A stretch of DNA of 64,000 nt. Source: Allomyces macrogynus ATCC 38327. Its lineage: Eukaryota > Blastocladiomycota > Blastocladiomycetes > Blastocladiales > Blastocladiaceae. Location: positions 339,199 to 403,198 of the forward strand of contig GG745353.1 in the NCBI GenBank assembly GCA_000151295.1, written 5' to 3'. Positions 52,883 to 63,162 of the stretch are shown one piece after another (within the stretch, counting starts at the first letter, position 1; every line of letters starts with the position of its first letter). A model generated the notes under the pieces. It did not search any database, was not told where the DNA came from, and worked only from the letters and a program-made list of their open reading frames with translations. A program made the translations under genes and the position numbers.

Positions 52883-53233
52883 GTAGGAGCGAGGGAGGTG
52901 GAGCGTGTATTGTGCTTTAGATAGCGTATTTCTTCGTGTGTTTTCTTTTTTATTTTGGGGGTTTGGAATGAAGTTGGACTGCTGCTTGCTTTTCTTTGCC
53001 GTCGTTGATTTCCACAGATTGGATGAGCGCGGATAAGGCCGAAAAATGGCAGAGAGTGCGGCAGACGACGATTTGAGAACAGCAAACGTGCAGGGAGGGG
53101 AGCAGGAGCAAACGCGAATGATGCGGAAGAGAACAAAAACCAACGTCTATTGATCACAACACGATTTCAAAGTGACTGCCAACTAGAAACGGCAAGAATA
53201 AGATATACAAGGAACGCGCGCCAGCGCGCTTTT
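52883..53233. other. Convergent 3' spacer
   Basis: About 350 bases, T- and A-rich near 52920-53000, between the MEF1 stop and the MINDY-like gene stop. No gene seen. Confidence 0.5.
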
Positions 53234-54686
53234 TTACGACAACAAGTCTGGTTGCGGTTCTGGCGCGCGCTTCGACTTTTTCCGGAACAGCGTACTGAAG
53301 AACCCCTTCTTTTTCTTGGGCGACACGGGCGCACCGGGCCGGCCACCCGTCAAGAAACCTGGCGGAGCGTACGCGTCCATCGGTGCGGCCGCGTACGCAC
53401 GGGCGGCAGCTTCGGCGGCGGCCGCAGTGGCCTCAGCGTCGGATTGCTCTTGCAGAGCGAGTGCGATGGCGAAACTACGATTCCACGATACGGGTTCGAG
53501 TCAGTTTACTGCTGCGATCCAAGTTCAGCGGGAGAATAACCGAACGTACTCCTTGTCAATCTGTTCTTGATCCGCCGCGCCCGCGCCGTCATCCACCACC
53601 ACCATCCCCGGCTCGTTCCCGGGCCGCGCACGGACGTACCGGAACGTCTCGTCACGGAACGCGCGGTCCGGCGCCGCCGCCGCCGTCTCCACCACCGTCG
53701 CAGCTGCTGCGGGTTCCTGGTCGGCAAACGGGTCGTCCGACGGGTACGTCCCCGCAGGGTATTTCCCCTTGACCACGGCCGACTGCGGCAGCGGAATCGC
53801 GGGGCGTGCCTCGGTCGACTGCATCGCAAGTGGTTCGAGGTCCTCGTAGAGGATCGTGCCGTGCGCGTCAATGGGCTTGACGTGCACGAGCAGGAGCAGG
53901 TCGGCGTTGCGCGCGACCAATTGCCAGTTGGCCGTGAGAGGATTGTAGAGGAGCGAGTAGGGGTGGTACGGCATCGATGCGAGCGCGAGGAGGAAAGGTG
54001 GGGTAATGGTCGCGGGTCGCGCGGCGAGGGTCTTCAGGAAAGTGGAGAGGACCGGAGCTGGCGGAGATGGCGGCGGCAGGTTAGGTGAGCGGGTGGAGAG
54101 GGTGCAGAATGAGAAGGACATACAGGCGCGCGCGTGGTGCATGCGCAGGAGATTGTCCCAGGTGCGGCACCGGTCGAGTTCCGAGTAGGTCTGGAAGGCC
54201 TCGGCTGGGTCGGCGAGAACCGCGTGGACGAGCGGGATGTCGAGGTACTGGAGAAAGTAGAGTACGGGCGCTGGGTCGAATTGCGAGGGACTGTTGACGT
54301 GCGGGTTGAGGACGCATTCTGGTATGTTGTCGACGATTGCTCCCCGCTTGGTCAGAAAGTACTCGACCGAATTGGCAGCAGCGAGTTTTCATACGCGACT
54401 GCGACTCTTCTTCAAGGAACGTGAGCGCGTCGGACCGCGTGTAGACAGAGCTCGGCAGGCGCGGCGTGTAGTCGAGCAGGAAATCTTGGAGCAGGGCCGG
54501 GATCTGGGCGCGATTGAGGTTGGCCGAGGCGGGGGGCCGGTACTGGCCGCGCAAGATGAGTAGGTTGACAATGGCGGCGAAGAGTGATTCGTCTTGGATG
54601 AGGGCGCCGCGCGAGCCAATGGGCCGCAGCGCGACCGTTTCGGGCGGGCCCAGGTCGATGAGCAGGCCCGTGGACGTCGACGCCAT
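53234..54686 (-). CDS. MINDY-like (FAM63/DUF544-type) protein, catalytic Cys apparently replaced
   Basis: Three exons on the minus strand: 54395-54686, 53541-54339 and 53234-53474, phases 1 and 2, 443 residues. The N-terminal block ESLFAAIVNLLILRGQY aligns with the MINDY active-site helix (usually NGPCPLLAI-NVLLLRG), with Ser where the catalytic Cys is expected. The next block (IVDNIPECVLNPHVNSPSQFDPAPVLYFLQYLDIPLVHAVLADPAEAFQTYSELDRCRTWDNLL) parallels the conserved 'NV-F...FEYTPE...IPLYHGWLVDP' region. The C-terminal helix FAIALALQEQSD is a MIU-type ubiquitin-binding motif, as in MINDY-1/2. The tail is basic (SPKKKKGFFSTLFRKKSKR) and may bind membranes. MINDY enzymes trim K48 ubiquitin chains; this copy is probably a ubiquitin-binding pseudoenzyme. 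The family call is moderate, and the replacement depends on my alignment. Confidence 0.55.
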
Positions 54687-55273
54687 CGTGATGTTGGTGC
54701 AACGGAAAGATTGCAAGTCGTTGCGCGGTTGCGGGTGAGTCTCCCGGTTGTTGAGCTGAGTGGTGGCGTGGGGATCCCGAGCGACAGCGCGCGGCCGGAT
54801 GCTGTCGTCGATGGCGGAGCCTGGTCGTCGTCGTGGACGAAGACGAGGGTGCCCGGCAAGATGGTGTGTGCAAGGTTCGGCGCGATATGGCCACGACGCG
54901 CTTGCTGCGTCTTGCTGCCTGCGAGCGCCTCGGCGTGTTGGCGCTCAAGAGGCACCCTCTGCTTGTCTGTGTCGGCGGTAACTGCCTGGCGCGCTCCGGC
55001 CGGCAGACGCAGGCTGCGTCTGCTCACAGCCATTGCACGTGACGCGTTTCCATGCTGGCGATGCTGGCGCGTCGCCGCGCCGATACTTGCACCACAGCAC
55101 CGACCACGACGACCACGACGACCACGACCACGACCACGACGACGACGGTGCGATCTGGCCACCGGCACAGCAGCCGATCACGACCGTTTCCCGCGCAGTA
55201 GCTTGCTACACTTTGCGCGGCCCGCGCCCGGACCCGCCTGCACGCCCGCCGACCAGTTCCAGCTGCACGCATC
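54687..55273. promoter_or_regulatory. Divergent upstream region, MINDY-like and Nic96
   Basis: About 590 bases between divergent starts, containing a CACGAC-type microsatellite at ~55100-55150. Long plus-strand frames through it are Arg/Cys-rich and unsupported. Confidence 0.5.
55100..55150. repeat. (CACGAC)n-like microsatellite
   Basis: About eight imperfect copies of CACGAC/CACGAC with ACGACC variants, about 125 bases before the Nic96 start codon. Likely length-variable. Confidence 0.8.
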
Positions 55274-57958
55274 ATGGCCGTCCCACGCCTGCAGGACCTG
55301 CTGCAGCAGTCGCAGCAGCTCGACGGCGCCCTCTTTGCCGACCGCGTCCCGGACCTGCACCGCAACCTCGACCAAGTCGCCGTGCGCTCGCTGCGCCTCA
55401 TCGAGCGCAATGCGACCGATCTCTCGCTGCGTGGTGGCCACCATGCCGCGCAGCTCGACGCTTCAGCCCAGTCGTTGCTCGCCTCGGTCGGGTTCAATGC
55501 CGAAGCGCTCAAGCAGGATGTTGACATGCTCGACCTCACGCGCGCGAGCGACGCGGGGCGGCCGATCACCGCGAGCGACACGGACGTCGCGGTATTTATG
55601 CTTCAGTCCGAGCGCCACCCCGCGTTGGAGCCGTTCTTGAGACTGAACATGAGCGCGCTCCGCTCCAGGGATTCCTCAACGCCGAGCACGACCAGCTCGT
55701 CATGTCGACCATGGAGACGGCCACGGCCAAGGTACGCTAGGATGCACGTTCGTGTTCCCACCACTCGCTCCGCATCCTGATCCCCCATGCCTACTCGTCT
55801 CCAGACCTCCTGGGACGCCGAATGCCTCGTCGAACAGGCCCTGAACGCCGAGTGGGAAGTGATGCGCCGCGAAATCATGACGCAGGTCGGCCCGGACCCG
55901 GCATTTGCCGCCGGCTCCACGCCCACGCTCGCCCTCCCGCTGATGCGGTCGACTTTTGGTTCTCCCTCCGCGCGCGCTCTCCCGGCGCCGCTTGTCGCCA
56001 AGGCGCACGGGTACTTAGCCGTCTTGAAACGGCTGCACGACGCCCCAAGCGACCAGCACAACGTGCTCGACCTGCTCGCGCAAGTCACGGCCGGCACGAC
56101 GCTGACCCCGACTGACGATACAGCTGAGGCCTGGCACTTGCTCTCGCGCATGTTGCGGCCGCAGACGGTCGGCCCGCTCGCGTACGCCGGGGCGTGCCTC
56201 GACACGTCGGACGACGCGGCCGCGCGGCGCGAGGAGTTGGTTACGGACTGGCTGTCCGGCGCGCGCGCGTACTTGGAAGAGGCGTTTGCGGCGTTCCTTG
56301 ACCAGACGATCAAGCAGCAGCCTAAGGCGGCCATGATGGGCGGCGACCCGACCGTGACACGGCGCGTCGAGGCCTTTGTGCGGTTCCGGTTCCGTCGGTG
56401 GGACCAGTGGGAACTCACGAACCCGGAACTCGACCCAGAGACCGACATGCCCGTGTGGGTCGTGCTGTTCTTCATGATGCGCGCGGGCCACCGCGAGGCC
56501 GCGCGCGCCTACATGGCCAAGATGCCGCTGCGTGCGGGCGAGGACAATTTCCGCGTGTTTTTCGGCGCGTGGCTCAACAATGAAATGACGCCGGCGCTCG
56601 AGGACCAGTTGGGTGCCTACTACGCGAGTATCGCGCTAACGCCCGAGACGGCGGCGACCGCGGACCCGTACAAGCTCGCGGTGCTCAAGATTGTGGGCCG
56701 GTGCGACTTGGACAACAAGAGGCTCGACTCGATTGTCGCGTCGACCGAGGACTGGCTGTGGCTCCGGCTTGTATTGCTCAGGCAAGGGTACACGGTCGCC
56801 GACTTTCAAGATGAGATTCTGCGGCTCGACCCGCACATGGGCAAGCAGAGCGCGCTCGCGCACTTCCGGATCCTGCTCACGGCGGGTCTGTTTGAAAAGG
56901 CCATCACGTTCCTCTACCGGCACGCGGCGCACCAAGTCGACGCGCTGCACGTCGCGCTCGCGCTGCACTACTACGGGTGCCTGCGCGTGCCCGCCGACCC
57001 AAACGACGTGCGTACGATGCAGCCGGATTTCGGGCCGAACCCGCAGACCGTGCCGCTGCAGACGATGCTCGTGCTCTACGCGTCGCAGCTCGACCACACC
57101 GACCGGCTGCAGTACATTTTGCGGCTCGCGCACTACGCGACCGTGCCGGGCTACGCCGCGTGGCGCGCGTTTGCACACGAACAGCTGATTCAATGGGTGC
57201 AGGACGCGCCGCAAGACTCGTCGGCCGCCGGCTCCGCACCTGCGGGCAACGTGCCGGACACGTACCTCTCCTTCCTCGGCCTGGCCGACCGCGCCGCGTA
57301 CCTCGCCACGATCGTGCACGCCGCGGCCGACCGCGCGCGGCACGAGGACCGGCTCGACGCGGCCATTTACCTGTACGCGCAATGCCACGCGGTCCGCGGC
57401 GTCCTGTCCACGCTCAACGCGCGCGTCGCCCGCGCGATCGTGCAGGGTCCCGCCATTGGCGCGCCCGGCCTCGCCACCGTCCTCGCGGAAACCGACCACG
57501 TCTTGCGGCACTTTTCCGCCGCGGACGTCGCGGACGACCCCGTCGCGACCGCCTCCCGCGCGACCGCCGAGCTCCTCCGGCACGTGGCCGCGCTGCACGT
57601 TCTCGCGTCGGCCGGTACCGCCGAGGCGGACAACGATGCGTGGCGCGCGCTCGAGACGTGCGCGCTGGTTCCGACGGCGCCGTTGGAATCGAGTGCGGCG
57701 CTCGCGGCGTACGCGGCGCGGTTGGCGCGGGCGGCGCCGGAGGTCACGCCGTGTGTCCCGGCGGTGCTCAGGGTCGCAATGGAGTTGGCGGTGCGGAGGT
57801 TCCGGGCGTCGGAGGATGCGGCGCTGCGCGCGGTCGTGCGGCAGGTGAGGGTACTCGCGGGGATGGTGCCGATCAAGATGGACGCGGCGCTGCACGCGTA
57901 CCTGGCGCAGAAGGAGGTCGAGGCGACCAAGGTCGCGGCGGGGACGTGGAGGGCGTGA
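55274..57958 (+). CDS. NIC96: Nic96/Nup93-family nucleoporin
   Basis: Scaffold nucleoporin of the inner ring of the nuclear pore. Exons 55274-55591, 55669-55731 and 55805-57958, all phase 0, 844 residues (human Nup93 is 819). Exon 1: LQDLLQQSQQL...LASVGFNAEALKQDVDMLDL...DTDVA. Exon 2 continues GFLNAEHDQLVMSTMETATAK, completing the TDVxGFL segment typical of the family. Exon 3 has TSWDAECLVEQALNAEWE, WVVLFFMMRAGHREAARAY, the landmark AHFRILLTAGLFEKAITFLYR and a long α-solenoid to the end (GTWRA). No defect seen. A partial rearranged copy lies at 59838-60420. Confidence 0.93.
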
Positions 57959-58512
57959 GCAGGATTGTCACAGGAATGGTTCGGATTATGTTCTATCCTG
58001 TGTTTGGATGCGGCAGTTGGCATTGGCGCGAGGAAAAGTGATCAGCCGCGGCATCAGCGCAAGCGGGTGTTTACCACCGACCACCGACCACCGTGCTTCA
58101 CGCACCGACCAACCGCCGTGCTCGCCCTCTCTCTCTCTCTCTCCCCCACGATCACTCACCACCGACACCAAAAAGGTCAGCACTCCCAGCAACGCCGTCG
58201 ACATCGTCTCGCTGGTCCCCGGTGGTCGTGCCGTCGCCTCACGCAACCTGGTCCAACAGCATTCATTCACTTCCCCGTCCGTGACCAGCCCGACTGCACC
58301 GACCTGACCCCGACCAGTCTACGCGTTTCGTTCTTCTCCTGACGACTCGGCGCTGTCGCACACGTCCACGGTCCCGACAAGTGCTGTTTTAACGTACGGC
58401 AGTCCCATTGTCCGGCTGTGGGAAGGCCGGGCCAACTCGTTCCCTGGACGCTCCCGACGCTTGTGCCCTCACCCACTGGAGCACCATTTGCCGCGTTCTA
58501 GTCAACGACAAA
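57959..58512. other. Spacer between Nic96 and orphan gene
   Basis: About 550 bases with a short (TC)n run near 58125-58143. Frames present are unsupported. It contains the upstream region of the gene at 58513. Confidence 0.45.
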
Positions 58513-59787
58513 ATGAACCAAGCCGAGTTCGTTCCCGCCGCTCCAGGCGCGCAGCCGCTGCAGCAGCCGGTTCGCCTCTTTCTCAATGGCCTGCAGTACC
58601 AGCACATGCTGGTAATCCGCTCACTGACGGTTTTCTGGCTTTAGGCGCGCCGCCAAGTTCTGCCCGCCGCATTTCTTCCGGCTGGACACGTCCCGACGCA
58701 CGCCGAGATTGCCGACGCCAAAAAGGTCGCCGACGAGTACTTCGGCCTGCACCAAAAGGCCGTGCACCTCGTCGTAAACGGCGGCAATGTGGCCATGGAG
58801 CTGCCGGCGGGCCTCAACGAGTGGGCCCACCAAGCTCTTACCGGCTACCACGATGCGCACCAATTTTGGATGCAGGTACGTCTTGTGTTGCTGGATTGTG
58901 CTACTCGATTGCCATGAATTCCTCTTACTTGTTGCATTTTCACGCGTTTAGCTCGCGTCCTCTCTCATGCCACCGCCCGCTTTGCCCGGCCACAACGAAA
59001 TCATTGCCAGTTTGGCCAACATCCAAGAGCAGCTCGCCGAGATGCGCGGGCGGCAGCAGGTGATTCAACAGCAGCAGCAGGCGATTCGGCAGCAGCAAGA
59101 GGTGGTGCAGCAGCAACAGCAGGACATGCAGCAGCAACAGCAGGCGACGCACGATTTCGTCGTCCAAGAGTCGGGCCGGACCCGTGGCCAGCTCGTGTGG
59201 CTCAGCAACCAAGTCGACGACATCCAACGGCACCTAGCTGAAGCGCATCGTGTGCGTCTTGCTCATGGCGAGCGTATCTTGCGTGCCGTCAAGTTCACGT
59301 ACGTCATGTCCACGGTCTCTGCTGCGGAAATCATCAACAGCCACGCATTCGAGTTCGCGAACGCGGTGCCGATTGACGAAAATGACGTGCGTCATTTGAC
59401 GAAAACGCGCCTTGAGCTCGTGCTTCCACGGCCGAACCGTCTTGAGCTGTTTTTGCGCGAGCCGGAGCGGTTCACGTTAGACGCGCCGCCCCTTGGCCCT
59501 GGGGTGGATGAGATCTGGGTCAGGGTGGACCCACATTTCGACCATGGGTATGCATTTTGATGCCGGAGCGGGTGCGCGATGCGTTCCCACGGCACGCATT
59601 TCTGGTCGGTCGGATGACGAACTACCAGCTCTCGCTGCTCGGTCTGTTTTATGGTGTCGAGTTTGTCCACCCCTTCCAGGTGCCCGCGGAGGCGCTCAAC
59701 GAGTGGTATGCGCTGCTGGCGAATCCCGACGGCATTGCCCAGTTTGTCTTCCATATTACGGGCGGCCGCCACCGGGTCGGGGAGTAA
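58513..59787 (+). CDS. Orphan Q-rich coiled-coil protein, paralogue of the gene at 60645-62023
   Basis: Four exons: 58513-58611, 58645-58875, 58952-59518 and 59569-59787, all phase 0, 371 residues. Intron 1 is only 33 nt; introns 2 and 3 are 76 and 50 nt. Exon 1 starts MNQAEFVPAAPGAQPL. Exon 2 is a helical block (ARRQVLPAAFLPAGHVPTHAEIADAKKVADEYFG...). Exon 3 has a Q-rich coiled coil (IIASLANIQEQLAEMRGRQQVIQQQQQ..., residues ~120-170) and HRVRLAHGERILRAVKF. Exon 4 ends with a conserved-looking module MTNYQLSLLGLFYGVEFVHPFQVPAEALNEWYALL...IAQFVFHITGG. The same module and exon order occur in the opposite-strand gene 860 bases away. No known family. Exon 4's acceptor (GCCGGAG) is weak. Confidence 0.6.
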
Positions 59788-59837
59788 TTGGGATCTCGTT
59801 CGTGGAATACATTTGGGGCGTGCGGCTCAAGTGTTGA

Positions 59838-60420
59838 CGTCGTTTCTGCAGCGGTCGCAGCAGCTCGTCAGCGCGCTCTTTGCCAATCATGTCCTGGACC
59901 TGCACCGCAACCTTCTGATGAAGCGCAATGCTCCTGATCAAGCGCAATGCTCCTGATCACTCGCTACGCGGCGGCCACCATGCCGTGCAGCTCGACGCCT
60001 CGGCCCAGTCCCTGCTCGCCTCGGTCGGGTTCAATGCCGAGGCGCTCAGGCAGGTATGGATGCTTTCGCGCGCCACCCGTTTGGTGTCGTTCTTGAGACT
60101 GAACATGCGCTCCGCGCCAGGGTTTCCTCAATGCCGAGCACGACCAGCTCGTCATGTCGACCATCACGCGGTCCGCGGCGTCCTGTCCACGCTCAACGCG
60201 CGCGTCGCCCGCGCGATCGTGCAGGGTCCCGCCATTGGCGCGCCCGACCTCGCCACTGTCCTCGCGGAAACCGACCACGTCTTGCGGCACTGCACGCGGT
60301 CGTGCGGCAGGGGTGCTCGTGGGGATGGTGCCGATCAAGATGGACACGGCGCTGCACGCGTACCTGGCGCAGAAGGAGGTCGAGGCGACCAAGGTCGCGG
60401 CGGGGACGTGGAGGGCGTGA
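59838..60420 (+). pseudogene. Partial, internally deleted copy of NIC96
   Basis: Four blocks in parental order and orientation: 59838-60055 resembles 55286-55518, 60089-60163 resembles 55633-55712, 60164-60292 resembles 57388-57516, and 60294-60420 resembles 57826-57958, ending with the same GTWRA and TGA. Block 2 includes parental intron sequence (TTCTTGAGACTGAACATG), so this is a DNA duplication, not a retrocopy. More than 1.9 kb of the parent is missing between blocks. A 19-bp direct duplication (AAGCGCAATGCTCCTGATC twice, ~59920-59957) and frame breaks abolish coding of a full product. Nucleotide identity in blocks is high by eye, so the event looks recent. Homology stops just after the stop codon. 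Confidence 0.92.
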
Positions 60421-60644
60421 CACGGTTGCCGTTGGGGAATGAAGTGGAGTGGGATTGGATCGCCGTTTGTCGCGTCTTTGTCCTCGAAAGAGCCTCTGAA
60501 GTGGTCCAAGGTGGCAACGACTCCTCGCCACTATCGCCCGCACATCGTGAGTGCACGTAAACGAGAAAAGACGGCAGGGATTATATTAAAACATCTCCGG
60601 CGGTTTCCCGGAACGGTTTCGAAAGGAAAAAGAGGGTGGACGGT

Positions 60645-62023
60645 TTAGGGATGACGGAACGTGCCATGGGCAGTGATGTACGTGACAAACGCGCCAAGCA
60701 CAATCGGGTCGCGGTTCATCGCATCCAAATCACCAACGCCCGGCGGAACAAAATCAACACCATAAAATGCAGAGAGCGTGAGGAGATCGCGGTTTGACAT
60801 GCCCAACGTCTCAATGTCCGAAACCCGCCGGGGAAATGAGCGTAGGGCGCGAATCGGGATTGAAAGCAATGGTTGATTGGGAAAGAGCGGCTCACCACCC
60901 TCAACGCCGCCATTGGGCCACCCAACCCACTCATCTTCTTGGTCAGCGGGCAAGGGCGGTGCACGTGCGCGAAAGACATTGCGGTCCGCATGGAAACCGG
61001 TGAGACGGTGGAGCGGCGGGATCATGGCCATGAGCATCGTCTGCTCCTCGACGTACTCGGGCGCGAGAAGATGCTCAGTGCGCGCATAGAACACGCGATA
61101 CGCGCGCGCGTTCGAGAGTACCGCATCAAGTCGTTGCTCATGGACAAAATCCCCGACCATGACCAAGGCCACAACTTGGTTGTGGAGGCGGTCCATGCCG
61201 GCACGGAGATTGTCCACGTTGGTGCGGATATTGGCCGTGTCGGTGCGGAGATTGGCAATCTCTTCGCGTAGCGGGGCGAGCCGCTGATTGACGACTTGGT
61301 CGACGATGGCCGCGAACGCAGCGATGTCGGCGCCAGCCACGTCTGGGCGTGTCGCGACGTTGATGACCTGGTGAAGGAGGGGGAGGAGCAAATATTAGCC
61401 ACAAAGTAACCATCTTCAATCCAGTACCAACCAATAAATACCCGTTGCTGATGAACTTCGGCGTCACAAAGCAAACCCAAACGGATGCGCTCCTCCTGCT
61501 CGCGCTCAGCGACCTGGTTCGCGGGGTAGTTGTGCCCAGCAGCCGCTTGATGTCGCACATGCGCAGCAGCAAACTCCACGCGGGCAAGTTGGGCTTGCAC
61601 AACTGCATCGATAATCGTGCGGCTCGTGACGGGCTGGTCCACACCGTGCACGACCTCGTGTGGTGGCTCGCCACAGATAATCTACACGCAAAAGACCACG
61701 GAAATGGGACCAAGGTCAGTTGATGAGTCTCAAACGAAGCATGCACATGCACGCAAAGATTGCAGGCAAACACGGAAGCTAAATACCGGCTGCAGCGGCG
61801 GCGGCGACATGACGACGAGCTGCTGCGGGTCATTCAGGGTCGCGAAAAAACGGGGCCGAGGGACGCCAGGAACAGCCGCCACCGGAGGCGCCAGAGGGGC
61901 CGGACCAGCCGCGGGCTGCGCGCCTCCAGGCTCCGCCGCGGGCGGGACGACGACGTCCATCGCGTCGTCCGCACCGGCAGCGCCGGCGGCAGCGGGGTCA
62001 ATGGCGTTCTGCTCGTTCTCCAT
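60645..62023 (-). CDS. Orphan coiled-coil protein, paralogue of the gene at 58513-59787
   Basis: Three exons on the minus strand: 61787-62023, 61442-61681 and 60645-61367, phase 0, 399 residues. Exon 1: MENEQNAIDPAAAGAAG..., disordered and acidic/proline-rich. Exon 2: IICGEPPHEVVHGVDQPVTSRTIIDAVVQAQLARVEF...NQVAEREQEERIRLGLLCDAEV. Exon 3 opens with VINVATRPDVAGADIAAFAAIVDQVV and a heptad-like coiled coil (LREEIANLRTDTANIRTNVDNLRAGMDRLHNQV), then HEQRLDAVLSNARAYRVFYARTEHLLAPEY, and ends with MSNRDLLTLSAFYGVDFVPPGVGDLDAMNRDPIVLGAFVTYITAHGTF. The last module matches the plus-strand neighbour's MTNYQLSLLGLFYGVEFVHP...IAQFVFHITGG in position and pattern. Function unknown. It may belong to a family expanded in this species. 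Confidence 0.68.
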
Positions 62024-62442
62024 TTTCGCTGCTGGATAAATAGCCGCTTGCAGGTCAATACTTTGTCATCTGGCGCGCGGTTCCAGCACTTCTCGTTTGG
62101 GCTATACGGACCTTGGTCCTTGGCGGTGCTCGACGGGGCTGGTCGGGGGTACGAGTTGGTGTGCAGTCTCGGGCGCAGCGTTGGTGGGTTGCTGGTCAGC
62201 GAATGAAGCCGGCGCGCGTGAGTTGACGAGGCTGACGACGACGACGACGGTGGCGAGGGAATTGCAGAATGTTGCAGTGGATTGCAGCAAGTACTGACCT
62301 TGGGGTTGTGTTCAGGTCGGCGTGGGGAGCTGACAAGCTCGCGGTGCTCCTTCCGCGCCGACAACCAGGCGACGTGCGGTGCGGCTGAGAGCACAGGGCC
62401 GGCCTTGCGCGCCCCCGCACCAACAAATCTTCCACTCGACCT
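62024..62442. other. Spacer without supported gene
   Basis: About 420 bases with a (GACGAC)n-like stretch near 62230. It holds the upstream region of the orphan gene and the 3' end of the RING-containing frame. Confidence 0.45.
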
Positions 62443-63120
62443 TCAATCTCGTCCTCGCACAACACGCGCGTGGCTCCCTCGCTCGCCACGTTGGCTATCG
62501 CCCTCGCGACCGTGGTTCCGAGCGTCTGCTGCGATGCGCTCGGCGTCGTCGTCCGCGCTGTCGTCCTTGTCGCCCTCACCCTCATTCTCAGTCGCCTCCG
62601 TGTTGAGACCATCTGGACTCGTTGCCGCAGTGCTGCCCGTGACCGCCGTGTCGGCCGCGCCATTACCCGTCGCCTCGGCCATGACCACGTCGCCATCCAA
62701 GTCCACAGTCGGTGTGGCCACGGTCGTGGTCAACAGCGAGGTCGTGGCGCTTGCAGTGCCCATCGTGCTGCTGATGGCGCCCACAGTGCTCAGGCTCACC
62801 ATACTGCTCACCATACTCGGGCTCACCATGGCCGTTGACAAAGACGCCAATGCCGATGACATGGCACTGCTGGCACTCGCCCACACACGCTCGTCCTCAA
62901 GCTCCTGTTCGACAGCAGCTGCATGTTTGCACCCCCATTGCTTGCCCAGTTTTGTGAACTCTGCAAACCTCATGTCATGGCAAATGCTGCACTCGCCCTT
63001 CATGGCCTTGCGGAGGCAGAGCTCGTGGAAGTGATGGCCACACTGGTCAATGACAATGGTGTTGTCAGGCGTGTTTGTGGTGCGCCTGCAACTCTTCTTC
63101 CAGCATTTCTTGCCCCAGGA
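62443..63120 (-). CDS. RING-H2-type zinc finger protein fragment with acidic disordered tail
   Basis: A minus-strand frame ending at 62443. The N-terminal part as read contains KKCWKKSCRRTTNTPDNTIVIDQCGHHFHELCLRKAMKGECSICHD. The C-x-H-x2-H-x2-C ... C-x2-C pattern is the second half of a RING-H2 finger. The first Cys pair is C-x4-C as read, so an exon junction or frame break may lie there. About 180 residues of S/T/A-rich and acidic sequence follow (DSADDDAERIAADARN). RING proteins usually act as ubiquitin ligases. The 5' end is unclear, because the frame enters the CpG-free tract at ~63163, where the coding frame shifts repeatedly. Confidence 0.5.
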   Translation of the reverse strand, partial: SWGKKCWKKSCRRTTNTPDNTIVIDQCGHHFHELCLRKAMKGECSICHDMRFAEFTKLGKQWGCKHAAAVEQELEDERVWASASSAMSSALASLSTAMVSPSMVSSMVSLSTVGAISSTMGTASATTSLLTTTVATPTVDLDGDVVMAEATGNGAADTAVTGSTAATSPDGLNTEATENEGEGDKDDSADDDAERIAADARNHGREGDSQRGERGSHARVVRGRD

Positions 63121-63162
63121 ATTGAACATGTGGTTGGTTGACCAATGGTAGAGCAAGTAGGC

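Noticed and set aside
62282..63034. 250-residue plus-strand frame opposite the RING gene
   Set aside because: S/A/V/T-rich shadow of the acidic tail on the other strand, with no domain.
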